A stretch of DNA of 43,029 nt from Bacteroidota bacterium (GCA_023433265.1 JAEZDR010000073.1:1-43029), one strand, 5' to 3'. Positions 1 through 7,762 are shown, counted from the stretch's first letter. The notes: generated by a model not told the origin, from the letters alone. A program made the numbers and translations.

Positions 1-33
1 TGTCTTGTCCTAGAAAAACTTTACACATTGGGG
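1..33. repeat. IS left terminal inverted repeat
   Basis: Matches the reverse complement of 1530-1563 with one gap. The shared parts are the outer TGTC, an inner TCCTA and the 11-nt block ACTTTACACAT followed by a G run. The G run is one base closer on this side. The two ends therefore define the outer borders of the element. Confidence 0.8.
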
Positions 34-133
34 AGATTTCCTGTGTGACGTTTACAGTTGCTAAGATTTTCCTGTAGGACCTTTACAACCGCTCGTTTTT
101 TCCTGTTTGGGCTTGACAAAGTTGGGAGTTTCC
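20..133. repeat. 31-bp tandem repeats at the left IS end
   Basis: Three units of exactly 31 bp follow one another (20-50, 51-81, 82-112), each starting TTTACA and containing TTTCCTGT about 18 bases later. A fourth, shorter and weaker unit starts at 113 with TTGACA and ends in TTTCC. The first unit overlaps the inner part of the terminal repeat, so the array probably multiplies the transposase binding motif. The last orfB codons are written across these repeats. Confidence 0.75.
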
Positions 134-1121
134 AAACAATTACCGTTGACCACTTTATCCACTAAATGGCTCTCTTCAACTTTTGAAGTATTTCCGTTCG
201 CCATTTGTGGATAAAGCTGCGTATCACCCGTCGGCTCTAACCCACTATTCGGCTTCCTGAACTTACGCGGCCGCTTCTTCCACATCAGTGTCAATGGTTT
301 GTCGGTTTTGTGTGCTTGTTCGGGAGTGAGATTGGAGACACTGGAGTGTGGTCGTATTCGATTGTATGTATCTATGGCGACCGCAACTGCTTTTACTGCT
401 TGAGAGTAGTTAGCAAAGGTTTTATCCAGTCCGAAATTGTGTTTGAGAAGGCCGTTCATCCTTTCAGCAAGCGCATTGTCGTATGGATTGCCGTCTTGTG
501 TCATGCTTATTTTGATTTCCTTTTCTTTTAGGATCGATACATAGGCGTCGCAACAATACTGCACGCCTCGATCTGAGTGATAAATAAGGCGCTTGTCGGT
601 GTTAGCGCTTCTTTGCTTTATCGCCTTTTCCAAGGCTATTATGCAGCCGGCAGCCTTTAGCGTCTGGCTGAGATGATGGCCAACAATTTTTCTTGAGTAG
701 GCATCGGTTATTAGTGATAAATAGCATGGCCGGCTTTAAGACGCAAGTAGGTAATATCACTTACCCACAACTGATCCCTACCGTTGATTTCCAGCCCTTT
801 TGTAAGGTCGGACCAGATATGATAGGGGTGGTGGGAATCGGTAGTAATAACCCATTTACGTCGCTTTTTAATAAGCAGACCGTTGTCACGTAACAGGTCA
901 TAAAAACCATCTCTGCCAGGTAAGACGGCTTGTAGAAGTTCATTGGACTTGAAGAGGTTGTGAAGTGTTTTACCTCCCGCACCCTGCATTGTCTGCCTTG
1001 TCTTCTTAACTTCCTGGATAATTAACCCGGTTTGAATATCCTCATCAGGATATCGGTTCTGCGCATCGTAAAATGCTTGTCTGCTTTTGCCAAACAATGA
1101 GCATAGCTTACCCATCCCCAC
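61..1121 (-). pseudogene. IS3-family transposase orfB, frameshifted
   Basis: The upstream part (1121-711) carries the helical N-terminal region and the start of the integrase core, with the first catalytic Asp in WVSDITYL. It ends at a stop just after KAGHAIYH. The downstream part (from 723 to 61) resumes as YLSLITDAYSRK and holds the second Asp in YHSDRGVQY and the Glu in NALAERMNG. Joining the two needs one extra base between 724 and 723, consistent with loss of a T, so a single deletion split the gene. The normal product would come from a -1 frameshift out of orfA; GTG at 1121 is only the first start-like codon of the open frame. The C-terminal tail after about residue 150 of the second part is longer than in most relatives and lies over the 31-bp repeats. 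Confidence 0.88.
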
Positions 1122-1147
1122 TTTTGGATGGTGCTCTTTTAAGTATA

Positions 1148-1498
1148 CTACTGTTTGGCGCCAAGCTTTTTTAGGATGTCAAATCCAGCCTCCTTACTGG
1201 CGTTTTCATACAACATCTCCAAAGCTGTAATCTTTAGATTAGCCTCCTTTAACTGCCTGGCCAGCTCTAATGCAGACAAGTCTGCAATGTTTTCATCGGC
1301 TGGGGAAGCAGCAGTGGCTTCCAGAGTCAAACTATTTTTGCGGTACCACTTAACAATGTATCTAACAGTGTCGGCGGTCATACCGTACTTCTTTCCAACC
1401 TTCAAATACCCAAGATGGCTTGTCAAATAATCTCTTGCTACTGCAATCTTTAATGCGGGTTCGTAAAGATGGGGTCCGCCTGCTTTCTTTTTTGTCGT
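1148..1498 (-). pseudogene. IS3-family transposase orfA (helix-turn-helix), start codon lost
   Basis: Encodes the DNA-binding subunit: a helix-turn-helix around KVGKKYGMTADTVRYIV, then a C-terminal coiled-coil segment (LARQLKEANLKITALEMLYE) that pairs with OrfAB. The conserved frame extends upstream of the TTG at 1426 through GGPHLYEPALKIAVARDYL, so TTG is unlikely to be the true start. In frame at 1498 stands ACG followed by ACAAAAAAGAAA; an original ATG there would give MTKKKAGGPH, a usual type of start. I infer an ATG-to-ACG change. The frame ends TAG at 1148, shortly after the slippery site. Confidence 0.8.
1166..1172 (-). promoter_or_regulatory. A AAA AAG programmed -1 frameshift site of the IS
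   Basis: On the minus strand the orfA frame reads CTA AAA AAG CTT, which is the standard slippery heptamer in the correct phase. Slipping back by one base leads into KAWRQTVVYLKEHHPKVGMGKL and so directly into orfB. This is the usual way IS3 elements make the OrfAB transposase. The site itself is intact. Confidence 0.85.
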
Positions 1499-1529
1499 AA
1501 AATGTAAAGATTAAACTTGTTTAATAAGA

Positions 1530-1563
1530 CCCCAAATGTGTAAAGTGAATTTAGGAAGTGACA
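1530..1563. repeat. IS right terminal inverted repeat
   Basis: Partner of the repeat at 1-33. Read on the minus strand it begins TGTCACTTCCTAAATTC and continues into CTTTACACATTTGGGG. A second CTTTACA motif lies further inside, on the minus strand at about 1502-1508, which suggests more than one transposase contact on this end too. Confidence 0.8.
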
Positions 1564-1869
1564 AAATACCGCATGGTTTGCCTGACTTCAGTGAGGACCC
1601 GGAAAGAACCCAGAGAGTACCGTTAGTACGTAATGGCGAGTCAGGAGGAATCATAGCAACCAGGCAATGCCTTCGGCATTGTCCCTCACAGGATTACCTA
1701 TCTCATCATAACGCAATACTATCAGGCTGACAAATAAATTGTAAACACCATAACTTTATTCGACTTCAGAAACACCAAGCCCTGCCTTCAGTAATACCTG
1801 AACCTTATGCGATACCTAGTGCAACTGTCACTTTGGTGCAATCAGGCAAGGAAATCGTAAATTAGCAGG
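1564..1869. other. Non-coding stretch between the IS and the GNAT-like gene
   Basis: No convincing gene is present in about 306 bases. At 1665-1681 there is a perfect 7-bp hairpin with a 3-nt loop (CAATGCC/GGCATTG), not followed by a T run. GTGCAA occurs twice near 1819-1841. A weak promoter-like pair (TTTG at 1832, TAAATTAG at 1858) lies just before the GTG at 1870. The stretch 1564-1660 has no similarity I can name. Confidence 0.45.
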
Positions 1870-2406
1870 GTGGCAAAACGTAGACAAATAGCACTCGATT
1901 TTGAAGTGGATAAACTGACCAATTCCGTTGAAAACGTAGTTACCGGTGACAGTTTCCCCACTCAGGTAACACTCATAAATAACGTCGACCTAAAATCAAT
2001 TACAAAGAAGGCAGGTTGGCAGTTTGACTGGAAGTATGAATTTAAACAACCGGAAAGAGAAGTATATAAGTTGACTATCATAAACAATTTATCGGTTGTG
2101 CAAGGACTTCTCAGTGTGGAAGCAAAAGCAGATCATCTGTATATGCACCTGCTTGAAAATGCTCCGTTCAATAAGGGAAAATTGAAAATGTATGCAGGTG
2201 TGGCTGGCAACTTGGTGGCGTTTGCTTGCCGTCTTTCATTTCAAAGAGGCTTTGAAGGAAATGTATCCTTCACCTCAAAGACACAGTTGATCACCCACTA
2301 CTCCAAGACACTAGGGGCTGTTCATGTTGGTGGACGTATTATGATCATTGAAACGTATGCAGCACAGCGCCTGATTGACAAATACTTTAAAAACATTAGC
2401 GAATGA
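1870..2406 (+). CDS. GNAT-like hypothetical protein
   Basis: 178 aa from a GTG start (GTGGCAAAACGT); no better start is visible and the family usually begins with a basic MxKR-type N-terminus. The middle to C-terminal part looks like an acetyltransferase fold of the GNAT type: a Gly-Ala/Asn-rich turn with a following hydrophobic helix (AGVAGNLVAFACRLSF), a strand after GFEGNVSF, and HYSKTLGA, the usual tyrosine-containing end of such domains. The substrate is unknown and the acetyl-CoA loop is not textbook, so the assignment is by pattern only. The stop overlaps the next start as ATGA, which implies coupled translation with the 60-aa protein. It lies right beside a broken IS, in a segment that looks accessory. 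A toxin role has been shown for some GNAT proteins, but nothing here proves it. Confidence 0.62.
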   Translation: MAKRRQIALDFEVDKLTNSVENVVTGDSFPTQVTLINNVDLKSITKKAGWQFDWKYEFKQPEREVYKLTIINNLSVVQGLLSVEAKADHLYMHLLENAPFNKGKLKMYAGVAGNLVAFACRLSFQRGFEGNVSFTSKTQLITHYSKTLGAVHVGGRIMIIETYAAQRLIDKYFKNISE

Positions 2407-2585
2407 AGAAGAAGACAGAATTAGAAGTGGACTTTATTGGCGGAGCAGATCCACTGACAAAGGAAGAGGAAAAACTTGTTAGCGACTTTATCAGTGCCAG
2501 AAAGAAAAAGTTGCATTCTAAAGAGCGTACCGCACAACATGGGCATGGCAAAAAAGCGGCTTCAAGAACACATGCTCAACGGTAG
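2403..2585 (+). CDS. Small basic hypothetical protein coupled to the GNAT-like gene
   Basis: 60 aa, ATG inside the stop of the previous gene (ATGA at 2403-2406). The N-terminal half is acidic and probably helical (DPLTKEEEKLVSDFISARKK); the C-terminal third is rich in Lys, Arg and His and likely disordered. The coupling suggests equimolar or linked production with the GNAT-like protein, as for a partner or regulator. I do not recognise a named family. It could bind nucleic acid through the basic tail, but that is a guess from composition. Confidence 0.6.
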   Translation: MKKKTELEVDFIGGADPLTKEEEKLVSDFISARKKKLHSKERTAQHGHGKKAASRTHAQR

Positions 2586-2686
2586 ATTATTATTCAACTT
2601 AATTGCATGCATAAAGCGATTGTAATTCTATTGACAGCTCCTTCGCCAAGCCCTATGACGTTGTAGCAATTGTAAACAAACATTCC

Positions 2687-3274
2687 GTGACACCGAAACA
2701 GACAGAAAGACTTCGCATCAAAATTTCAAACATAAAGCGGACACTTGCTGCCGAAAAACGAAAGTTGGGTGGCTATGATGACAGCCGTGGACTTCGCTAC
2801 TTGCCAACAAAATATTTTATTCAGCTTCAAGACTATAATGGCGCAATGACTTTTTTGCGTTGGTTTAGTAAAAACTTTCCAGATGACGGCGGCTTTCCCG
2901 ATTTTTTGTTTGAGTGGACAATTATTCTTATCAAGTGTGGCAAGACAAAGGATGCAGAGAAAAAAGCATTTGAAACTTTTTGCCGAAACACATATCTATT
3001 CGACAAATTTTTTGGCAGACCCATAACACCAGTTGACAAGTGGGAAGGTTCAAACCTGGAAGTGCCAGGCTTTACCGACTACTTTAATTACTCAAGTGAA
3101 CAACCAGAACTTGCCGATTTCAGTGAGTGGCTGGACCACCTCGTTTCGGCAGAAGATTTTAAGAATCGCTGCGAAAAGTTCATTGTTATTCACAAGCGTC
3201 TCAGGACAGAGACCGACAAGGAGACAAGACACTACTTAATCATGCAGGCAAGGCAACTGGAAGAAAAGGATTGA
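2687..3274 (+). CDS. Hypothetical helical protein
   Basis: 195 aa from GTG at 2687; the frame is open upstream to a TAA near 2610 without an ATG, so the exact start is uncertain. The protein is cytosolic in appearance, with no signal or membrane segment. Two helical hairpin-like stretches (YFIQLQDYNGAMTFLRWFSK and FEWTIILIKCGKTKDAEKKA) resemble single TPR-like units: a pair of helices with Ala/Gly at the crossing point. The C-terminus is charged and helical. I do not recognise a family and see no catalytic motif. It is followed by a good terminator, so it may end a short transcript that starts with the GNAT-like gene 102 bases upstream. Confidence 0.6.
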   Translation: MTPKQTERLRIKISNIKRTLAAEKRKLGGYDDSRGLRYLPTKYFIQLQDYNGAMTFLRWFSKNFPDDGGFPDFLFEWTIILIKCGKTKDAEKKAFETFCRNTYLFDKFFGRPITPVDKWEGSNLEVPGFTDYFNYSSEQPELADFSEWLDHLVSAEDFKNRCEKFIVIHKRLRTETDKETRHYLIMQARQLEEKD

Positions 3275-3428
3275 CGGAACAAAATCCTACCCACATTAAC
3301 CACGTAGTTCTACAGGGAACGCTTCATCACAAGCTTGACTTTCTACCAACACGTTGCCCTAAAGGTCTCAATGGTTTTGCATCTCCCTCACCACATAGTC
3401 ACCAAATTAGGAACCCCACCCAACAAAA

Positions 3429-3466
3429 AAATGCCCCGGTAAACTACCAAGGCATTTATGGTGTTT
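3429..3466 (+). terminator. Intrinsic terminator, possibly bidirectional
   Basis: Stem AAATGCC (3429-3435) with GGCATTT (3451-3457), extended inside by GGTA/TACC, followed by a T run at 3464-3469. An A run lies on the left side (3425-3431), so it could also work on the minus strand. Confidence 0.65.
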
Positions 3467-3505
3467 TTTGAAAATTGCTTTGAAGCAACTTGTAACACCT
3501 AACGG

Positions 3506-3672
3506 TTTTTCTCTCTCACACATCTCCCATCATCACAACCTAATCCTCTCTCACATATCACATCCCACCTGCACAATCACTTACCAATCTCACCTCTCCT
3601 ATCCAATCCATTCTCACATGATATCCACTCTACACTTTCATTCTCTCTTCTTATTCCTATTTATAAAATACT
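3506..3672 (+). promoter_or_regulatory. G-depleted, C-rich tract, possible Rho-use (rut) site
   Basis: Over 167 bases the plus strand has only two G residues (3571 and 3620) and is rich in C, T and A with recurring TCTCACA-type words. Such C-over-G, unstructured RNA is what Rho factor loads on. It lies after the plus-strand genes and just before the convergent prfB end, where stopping read-through would help. The function is inferred from composition only. Confidence 0.4.
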
Positions 3673-3686
3673 GTGCCAATTAGCCC

Positions 3687-4776
3687 CTATTCATCATCTT
3701 TCATCATCATCAGGTAGGCCTTGATAAATCCATCCAATTCTCCGTCCATGACAGGACCCACATTACCTACTTCATAATCAGTGCGATGGTCTTTTATCAT
3801 CTTGTAAGGGTGAAATACGTAGCTCCGTATCTGGCTACCCCACTCTATCTTTTTCTTGTTAGCGTTTACAGCGTTTTTAGCTTCTTCCCTACGTTTCAAT
3901 TCTTCCTCATACAAACGGCTTTTAAGCATTTGCATGGCCTTTTCTTTATTGCCCAACTGTGTACGCTCGGTTTGGCAAATAACAACAATACCGGTAGGTA
4001 TATGCGTTAGCATTACCTTGGTTTCTACCTTATTTACGTTCTGTCCGCCGGCGCCGCCACTTCGAGAAGTAGCCATTGCTATTTCGCTGTCTTTGATGTC
4101 GATATCAATTGTATCATCCACTAAAGGATAAACAAAAACGGAAGCAAAGCTGGTATGCCGGCGGGCGTTGCTATCGAATGGCGATATGCGCACCAGCCTG
4201 TGCACTCCACTCTCTGCTTTCAAAAAGCCATAAGCAAACTCGCCGTCAAACTGTAGTGTTGCTGTTTTAATGCCTGCCCCATCCCCTTCCTGGTAATCAA
4301 GTTCGGTAACTTTCCAGCCCATCCTGTCGCCATACATGTGGTACATGCGCAGCAGCATCTGTGCCCAGTCCTGGCTTTCAGTTCCACCTGCACCTGAGTT
4401 GATTTGAAGCACTGCTGGTAATTCATCTTCAGGCTTGTTAAGTGTGCTTTTAAACTCGGCATCTTCTATTTCCTGTAAAGCCTTATCGTAAGCCTTCTTT
4501 ACTTCCTCTTCTTCTTCCTCTCCTGCTTTCCAGAATTCATACAATACCGCAAAGTCTTCCACAGCAGTTTCTACCTGCTGGTAAAGCTTCAGCCAATATT
4601 CATTAATCTTTATCTCTTTCATAATTCCAGTAGCTCTTTGGTTATCGTCCCAAAAGCCCGGAGAAAGAGATAGCTGCCTGTCGTTCTCTATTTTATGTTT
4701 CTTGTTCTCAACGTCAAAGAAACCTCCTCAGGACAGCTACACGGTCCCTCATATCTTTTAAATGCTCTTGTGTCAT
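3687..4776 (-). CDS. prfB: Peptide chain release factor 2, with programmed +1 frameshift
   Basis: Releases finished protein at UGA and UAA codons. The gene is read in two parts: ATG at 4776 gives 20 codons ending RRFL and then an in-frame TGA (4716-4714); after a +1 shift reading goes on as DVENKKHKIEND down to 3687. The joined product has 362 aa, the normal RF2 length. The GGQ motif that triggers hydrolysis is in SGGAGGQN (about residues 243-245), and the RF2 stop-recognition motif SPF is at about 198-200. The open frame starting at 4622 alone would lack the first 51 residues. It follows dapD after 17 bases and is probably cotranscribed. RF2 controls its own level through the UGA at the shift site. 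Confidence 0.95.
4713..4728 (-). promoter_or_regulatory. prfB +1 frameshift site with internal Shine-Dalgarno
   Basis: On the minus strand the order is AGG AGG TTT CTT TGA C: a full AGGAGG (4728-4723), three bases, then CTT TGA C. This is the well-known layout in which the upstream AGGAGG pairs with 16S rRNA and, when RF2 is scarce, the ribosome slips from CTT to TTT and skips past the UGA. Confidence 0.93.
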
Positions 4777-4793
4777 CTTCTATATTATTTTAT

Positions 4794-5609
4794 TTATACA
4801 CTTACGTTAAACTCTCTCAGCGCATCATTCAAGCTGGTTTTCAAATCGGTGCTTGCTTTTCGCTGCCCAATTATAAGGGCGCAACTTACGTGATACTCGC
4901 CGGCAGGAAACTTCTTTGTATAAGATCCGGGAATTACTACACTTCTTGCAGGTACACGTCCCTTGTACTCCCTAGGTTCACTGCCGCTTACGTCGATGAT
5001 TTTAGTTGACTGTGTTAGCACTACGTTAGCGCCCAATACGGCTTCTTTTTCAACTCGTACACCCTCTACAACTATACTGCGACTACCAAGAAAGCAACCG
5101 TCTTCTACAATCACCGGGCTAGCTTGCAGCGGTTCTAATACACCGCCAATTCCCACACCACCGCTCAAATGCACGCCTTTGCCTATTTGTGCGCAGCTAC
5201 CCACTGTAGCCCAGGTATCTACCATTGTACCCTCATCTACATAGGCGCCTATGTTTACATAACTAGGCATCAACACAACATTCCTCGCTATAAACGCCCC
5301 GTACCTTGCCACGGCATGAGGTACAGCCCTAACCCCAAGGGAAGCATAGTCTTTCTTCAGCAGCATTTTATCGTAAAACTCAAATGGCGGAACATTCCAG
5401 GTTTGCATGGGCTGAATACCGAAGTACAGCAGTATGGCCTGCTTCACCCATTCGTTCACCTGCCACTCTCCATTTGCAGTTGGTGACGCCGTCCTTAGCC
5501 TTCCCTTATCCACCTCCTCAATTACTGCTCTTACAGCATCCGCATATTTTCCGTCTTTCAACAAATCCCTGTTGCTCCAGGCTTCGGCTATATATTGTTG
5601 CAAATCCAT
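4794..5609 (-). CDS. dapD: Tetrahydrodipicolinate N-succinyltransferase
   Basis: 271 aa, full length for DapD. It transfers succinyl from succinyl-CoA to tetrahydrodipicolinate in the succinylase branch of lysine and meso-diaminopimelate synthesis, feeding both protein and peptidoglycan. The C-terminal two thirds form a left-handed beta helix made of hexapeptide repeats (for example VIVEDGCFLGSRSIVVEG and VLGANVVLTQS). The N-terminal helical region carries the usual LQQYIAEAW start. ATG at 5609 follows a near-consensus -7 element (TATTTTCG, 5631-5624 on the minus strand). prfB begins 17 bases after the stop, so both are likely in one transcript. Confidence 0.95.
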   Translation of the reverse strand: MDLQQYIAEAWSNRDLLKDGKYADAVRAVIEEVDKGRLRTASPTANGEWQVNEWVKQAILLYFGIQPMQTWNVPPFEFYDKMLLKKDYASLGVRAVPHAVARYGAFIARNVVLMPSYVNIGAYVDEGTMVDTWATVGSCAQIGKGVHLSGGVGIGGVLEPLQASPVIVEDGCFLGSRSIVVEGVRVEKEAVLGANVVLTQSTKIIDVSGSEPREYKGRVPARSVVIPGSYTKKFPAGEYHVSCALIIGQRKASTDLKTSLNDALREFNVSV

Positions 5610-5670
5610 TTACTATCTTTTGGCGAAAATAGGCCATAGGCCTGTTTTACACTCATTGTGTTTTAAGTTT

Positions 5671-5678
5671 TACTTTTG
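5671..5678 (+). promoter_or_regulatory. Bacteroidota-type -7 element before the glycosyltransferase
   Basis: TACTTTTG matches TAnnTTTG exactly and ends 16 bases before the ATG at 5695. A T-rich stretch lies where the -33 element is expected, but no clear TTG is at the best spacing. Confidence 0.45.
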
Positions 5679-5694
5679 GCAATAAGCCCCCTGC

Positions 5695-6846
5695 ATGAAC
5701 ATTGCATTCGACGCTAAAAGAGCTTTTACAAACGGTACGGGTCTTGGTCATTACAGCCGTACACTTATTTCTTCGCTTGCTCAATATTTTCCTGAGCATC
5801 AATACCTGCTGTTTACACCTAAAATAACTAACCTGTTTGATGTTACCGGTTTAAACAATGTTCAAGTAAAGCAGCCAAAAAGTTTTCCTTCTACCCTTTT
5901 AAGAAGCGCCTGGCGTAGCAGTTGGGTAAAAAGTGATTTAAAGAAAGAAGGGGTAAATCTATACCACGGCCTCAGCCACGAGATTCCCATGGGAATAGAG
6001 AAAACGGGCATTAAGACAGTAGTCACCATACACGACCTGATCTTTGAACGCTACCCCGACCAATACAAGCCGGTGGATGTTCAGATCTACCGCAGGAAGT
6101 TTAAATACGCCTGCCAAAACGCTGACAGGATAATAGCCATCAGTCAGCAAACCAGGCGCGATATAATGGAACTATACGGTACACCTGAAGAAAAGATCAG
6201 CATCTGCTACCAAAGCTGCAACGAAGCCTTTGCACACCAGGTAACGGAAGAAGAAAAGGAACGCATCAGGAACGTCTATAATCTTCCTCCCCGTTTCTTT
6301 CTTTACGTAGGCTCGATAATAGAACGCAAAAACCTCTTAACCATTTGCAAAGCTCTTGCCCGTATAAAGCAGGAACGCATACCGCTTGTAGTGATAGGCA
6401 CGGGCGACTACTACATGAACAGGGTTAAACAATACGTACGGGATAACTTTCTTGAAAACCTGGTTATCTTCCTTAGCGATCAGCCTACCACCAAAAACCT
6501 TCCCTCTTTTCGCAATGCGGCCGACTTCCCGGCAATATATCAACAGGCGCTTTGCATGATCTACCCTTCTATTTACGAAGGCTTTGGCATACCGGTGCTG
6601 GAAGCATTATGGAGCAAACTGCCCGTTATTACAAGCAATTTGTCTTGCTTGCCCGAAACAGGCGGCGACGCCGCGCTTTATGTTGACCCAGGCAGCGTGG
6701 ACGAAATGGCTGATGCCATGCTGAAAATCGTACGTCATCAGTCGGTAAGGGAAGAAATGATAAATAAAGGTGTTCTCCATGCCGCCCATTTTACGCGCCG
6801 GGCCTGTGCTGCAAAGGTGATGGAAGTATATCAGCCGCTTTTCTAG
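5695..6846 (+). CDS. Glycosyltransferase family 1 (GT4-type)
   Basis: 383 aa, GT-B fold of the retaining GT4 class. The N-terminal half has the early Gly-rich loop (FTNGTGLGHYSRTL) and the C-terminal half the nucleotide-sugar site with EGFGIPVLEALWSKLPVI, the E-x7-E motif. It probably adds a sugar to a lipid-linked or surface glycan, with the sugar donor and acceptor unknown. No signal peptide or membrane helix, so it works at the inner face of the membrane. It is divergent from dapD and stands alone between two promoters, not in a visible polysaccharide cluster, though three further glycan-type genes lie 7-11 kb away. Confidence 0.9.
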   Translation: MNIAFDAKRAFTNGTGLGHYSRTLISSLAQYFPEHQYLLFTPKITNLFDVTGLNNVQVKQPKSFPSTLLRSAWRSSWVKSDLKKEGVNLYHGLSHEIPMGIEKTGIKTVVTIHDLIFERYPDQYKPVDVQIYRRKFKYACQNADRIIAISQQTRRDIMELYGTPEEKISICYQSCNEAFAHQVTEEEKERIRNVYNLPPRFFLYVGSIIERKNLLTICKALARIKQERIPLVVIGTGDYYMNRVKQYVRDNFLENLVIFLSDQPTTKNLPSFRNAADFPAIYQQALCMIYPSIYEGFGIPVLEALWSKLPVITSNLSCLPETGGDAALYVDPGSVDEMADAMLKIVRHQSVREEMINKGVLHAAHFTRRACAAKVMEVYQPLF

Positions 6847-6880
6847 CTCCATCTCAAAGGGCAGTTTCAGCCCCAAACCC

Positions 6881-6888
6881 TACCTTTG
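6881..6888 (+). promoter_or_regulatory. Bacteroidota-type -7 element before purine nucleoside phosphorylase
   Basis: TACCTTTG fits TAnnTTTG and lies 20 bases before the ATG at 6909. It falls in the 62-base gap after the glycosyltransferase gene, suggesting a separate transcript start. No clear -33 element. Confidence 0.45.
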
Positions 6889-6908
6889 TTGCCCTTTAAA
6901 AGTAAGAT

Positions 6909-7730
6909 ATGAGTCAATTGATGGATCAATTACGCGAAGCAGTAGCTTATATAAAGAGCCAGTACACCCATGCACCACAGGTGGGCATTGTACTCGGTAG
7001 CGGGCTTGGAAATCTGGTACAAGAAATTAAGATTGAGAAAGAAATAGATTACGCTAATATTCCACATTTCCCTGTTTCAACGGTTAAAGGCCATAAAGGC
7101 AGGATGATATTGGGTGAGATGGGTGGAAAGAAAGTAATTGTTATGGCAGGCCGTTTTCACTTCTACGAAGGATATTCAGCCATACAGGCTACTTTCCCTA
7201 TCAGAGTGATGAAACTCCTCGGGGCAGACACTGTGTTATTATCTAATGCAGCAGGCGGCGTTAAACAGGGCTTTAAAGTGGGAGACTTGATGCTTATTAA
7301 CGACCATATCAGCTTCTTTATGCCAAACCCACTGATTGGTAAGAATGAAGAGGAACTGGGCACGCGCTTCCCCGACATGAGCGAACCATATAGTAAAGAA
7401 CTGATTGCAAAAGCAAAAGATATAGGTTCAAAAGCTGGTTACGATCTTAAGGAAGGGGTTTATGTTGCCGTTACCGGACCTACATTTGAAACCCATGCAG
7501 AATATCGCATGATTAAGGCAATAGGCGGCGACGCTGTAGGTATGAGTACTGTGCAGGAAACCATAACAGCGGTACACTGCGGCATGAAAGTTTTTGCTAC
7601 CAGCGTAATTACAGACATTGGAATAAGAGAAGACAGCAACGTGATTACCCATGAGGAAGTACTTGAAGCCGCTAAGGAAGCTGAACCTAAACTCACTCAC
7701 CTGTTTAAGGAACTTGTAGCAGCAATCTAG
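6909..7730 (+). CDS. punA: Purine nucleoside phosphorylase (trimeric type)
   Basis: 273 aa, the usual size of the trimeric PNP class. It splits inosine and guanosine with phosphate into base and (deoxy)ribose 1-phosphate for purine salvage in the cytosol. Seen motifs: the phosphate loop VLGSGLGNLV near residue 30, GRFHFYEGYS, SNAAGG, the base-binding GPTFETHAEYRM, and GMSTVQE near the active-site end. The start follows a good -7 element. A porin gene begins 32 bases downstream, so the two may be transcribed together. Confidence 0.93.
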   Translation: MSQLMDQLREAVAYIKSQYTHAPQVGIVLGSGLGNLVQEIKIEKEIDYANIPHFPVSTVKGHKGRMILGEMGGKKVIVMAGRFHFYEGYSAIQATFPIRVMKLLGADTVLLSNAAGGVKQGFKVGDLMLINDHISFFMPNPLIGKNEEELGTRFPDMSEPYSKELIAKAKDIGSKAGYDLKEGVYVAVTGPTFETHAEYRMIKAIGGDAVGMSTVQETITAVHCGMKVFATSVITDIGIREDSNVITHEEVLEAAKEAEPKLTHLFKELVAAI

Positions 7731-7762
7731 TGTAGTCAACACGCTGCGGGCAATTAGAAATC

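Larger units (their letters stand above)
1..1563 (-). mobile_element. IS3-family insertion sequence, complete but inactivated
   Basis: The element runs from TGTC at position 1 to GACA at 1563, with imperfect terminal inverted repeats that begin TG and end CA as in the IS3 family. It holds orfA and orfB on the minus strand, linked by an A6G slippery site. All three DDE residues of the integrase core can be found, but the reading frame of orfB is broken near 723 and the apparent orfA start is ACG instead of ATG. The left end carries extra 31-bp tandem repeats. The left target flank lies outside the window, so a target duplication cannot be checked; the right flank begins AAAATACC. I infer a full-length element that is no longer able to move by itself. 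Confidence 0.88.
3275..3686. other. Gene-free stretch between the 195-aa gene and prfB
   Basis: About 410 bases between converging genes. It holds an intrinsic terminator (3429-3466) and then a long G-poor, C/T-rich stretch (3506-3672), both listed separately. Small open frames here are out of character in composition and have no start signals, so I do not call them. Confidence 0.6.

Noticed and set aside
1155..1430. 91-aa plus-strand frame opposite orfA
   Set aside because: Shadow of the transposase gene; no start signal and no family resemblance.
1536..1730. 64-aa frame running from the IS end into the flank
   Set aside because: It starts inside the terminal repeat, and its Cys/His/Arg-rich product has no domain look. 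Kept as non-coding.
3271..3471. 66-aa frame after the 195-aa gene
   Set aside because: TTG start overlapping the previous stop, Pro/His-rich product, runs through the terminator; not a real gene.
3468..3683. 71-aa frame in the G-poor tract
   Set aside because: Product is repetitive Ser/His/Leu caused by the C/T bias, not by coding.
3687..4622. prfB starting at 4622
   Set aside because: It would lack 51 N-terminal residues; the frameshifted start at 4776 gives a full-length RF2.
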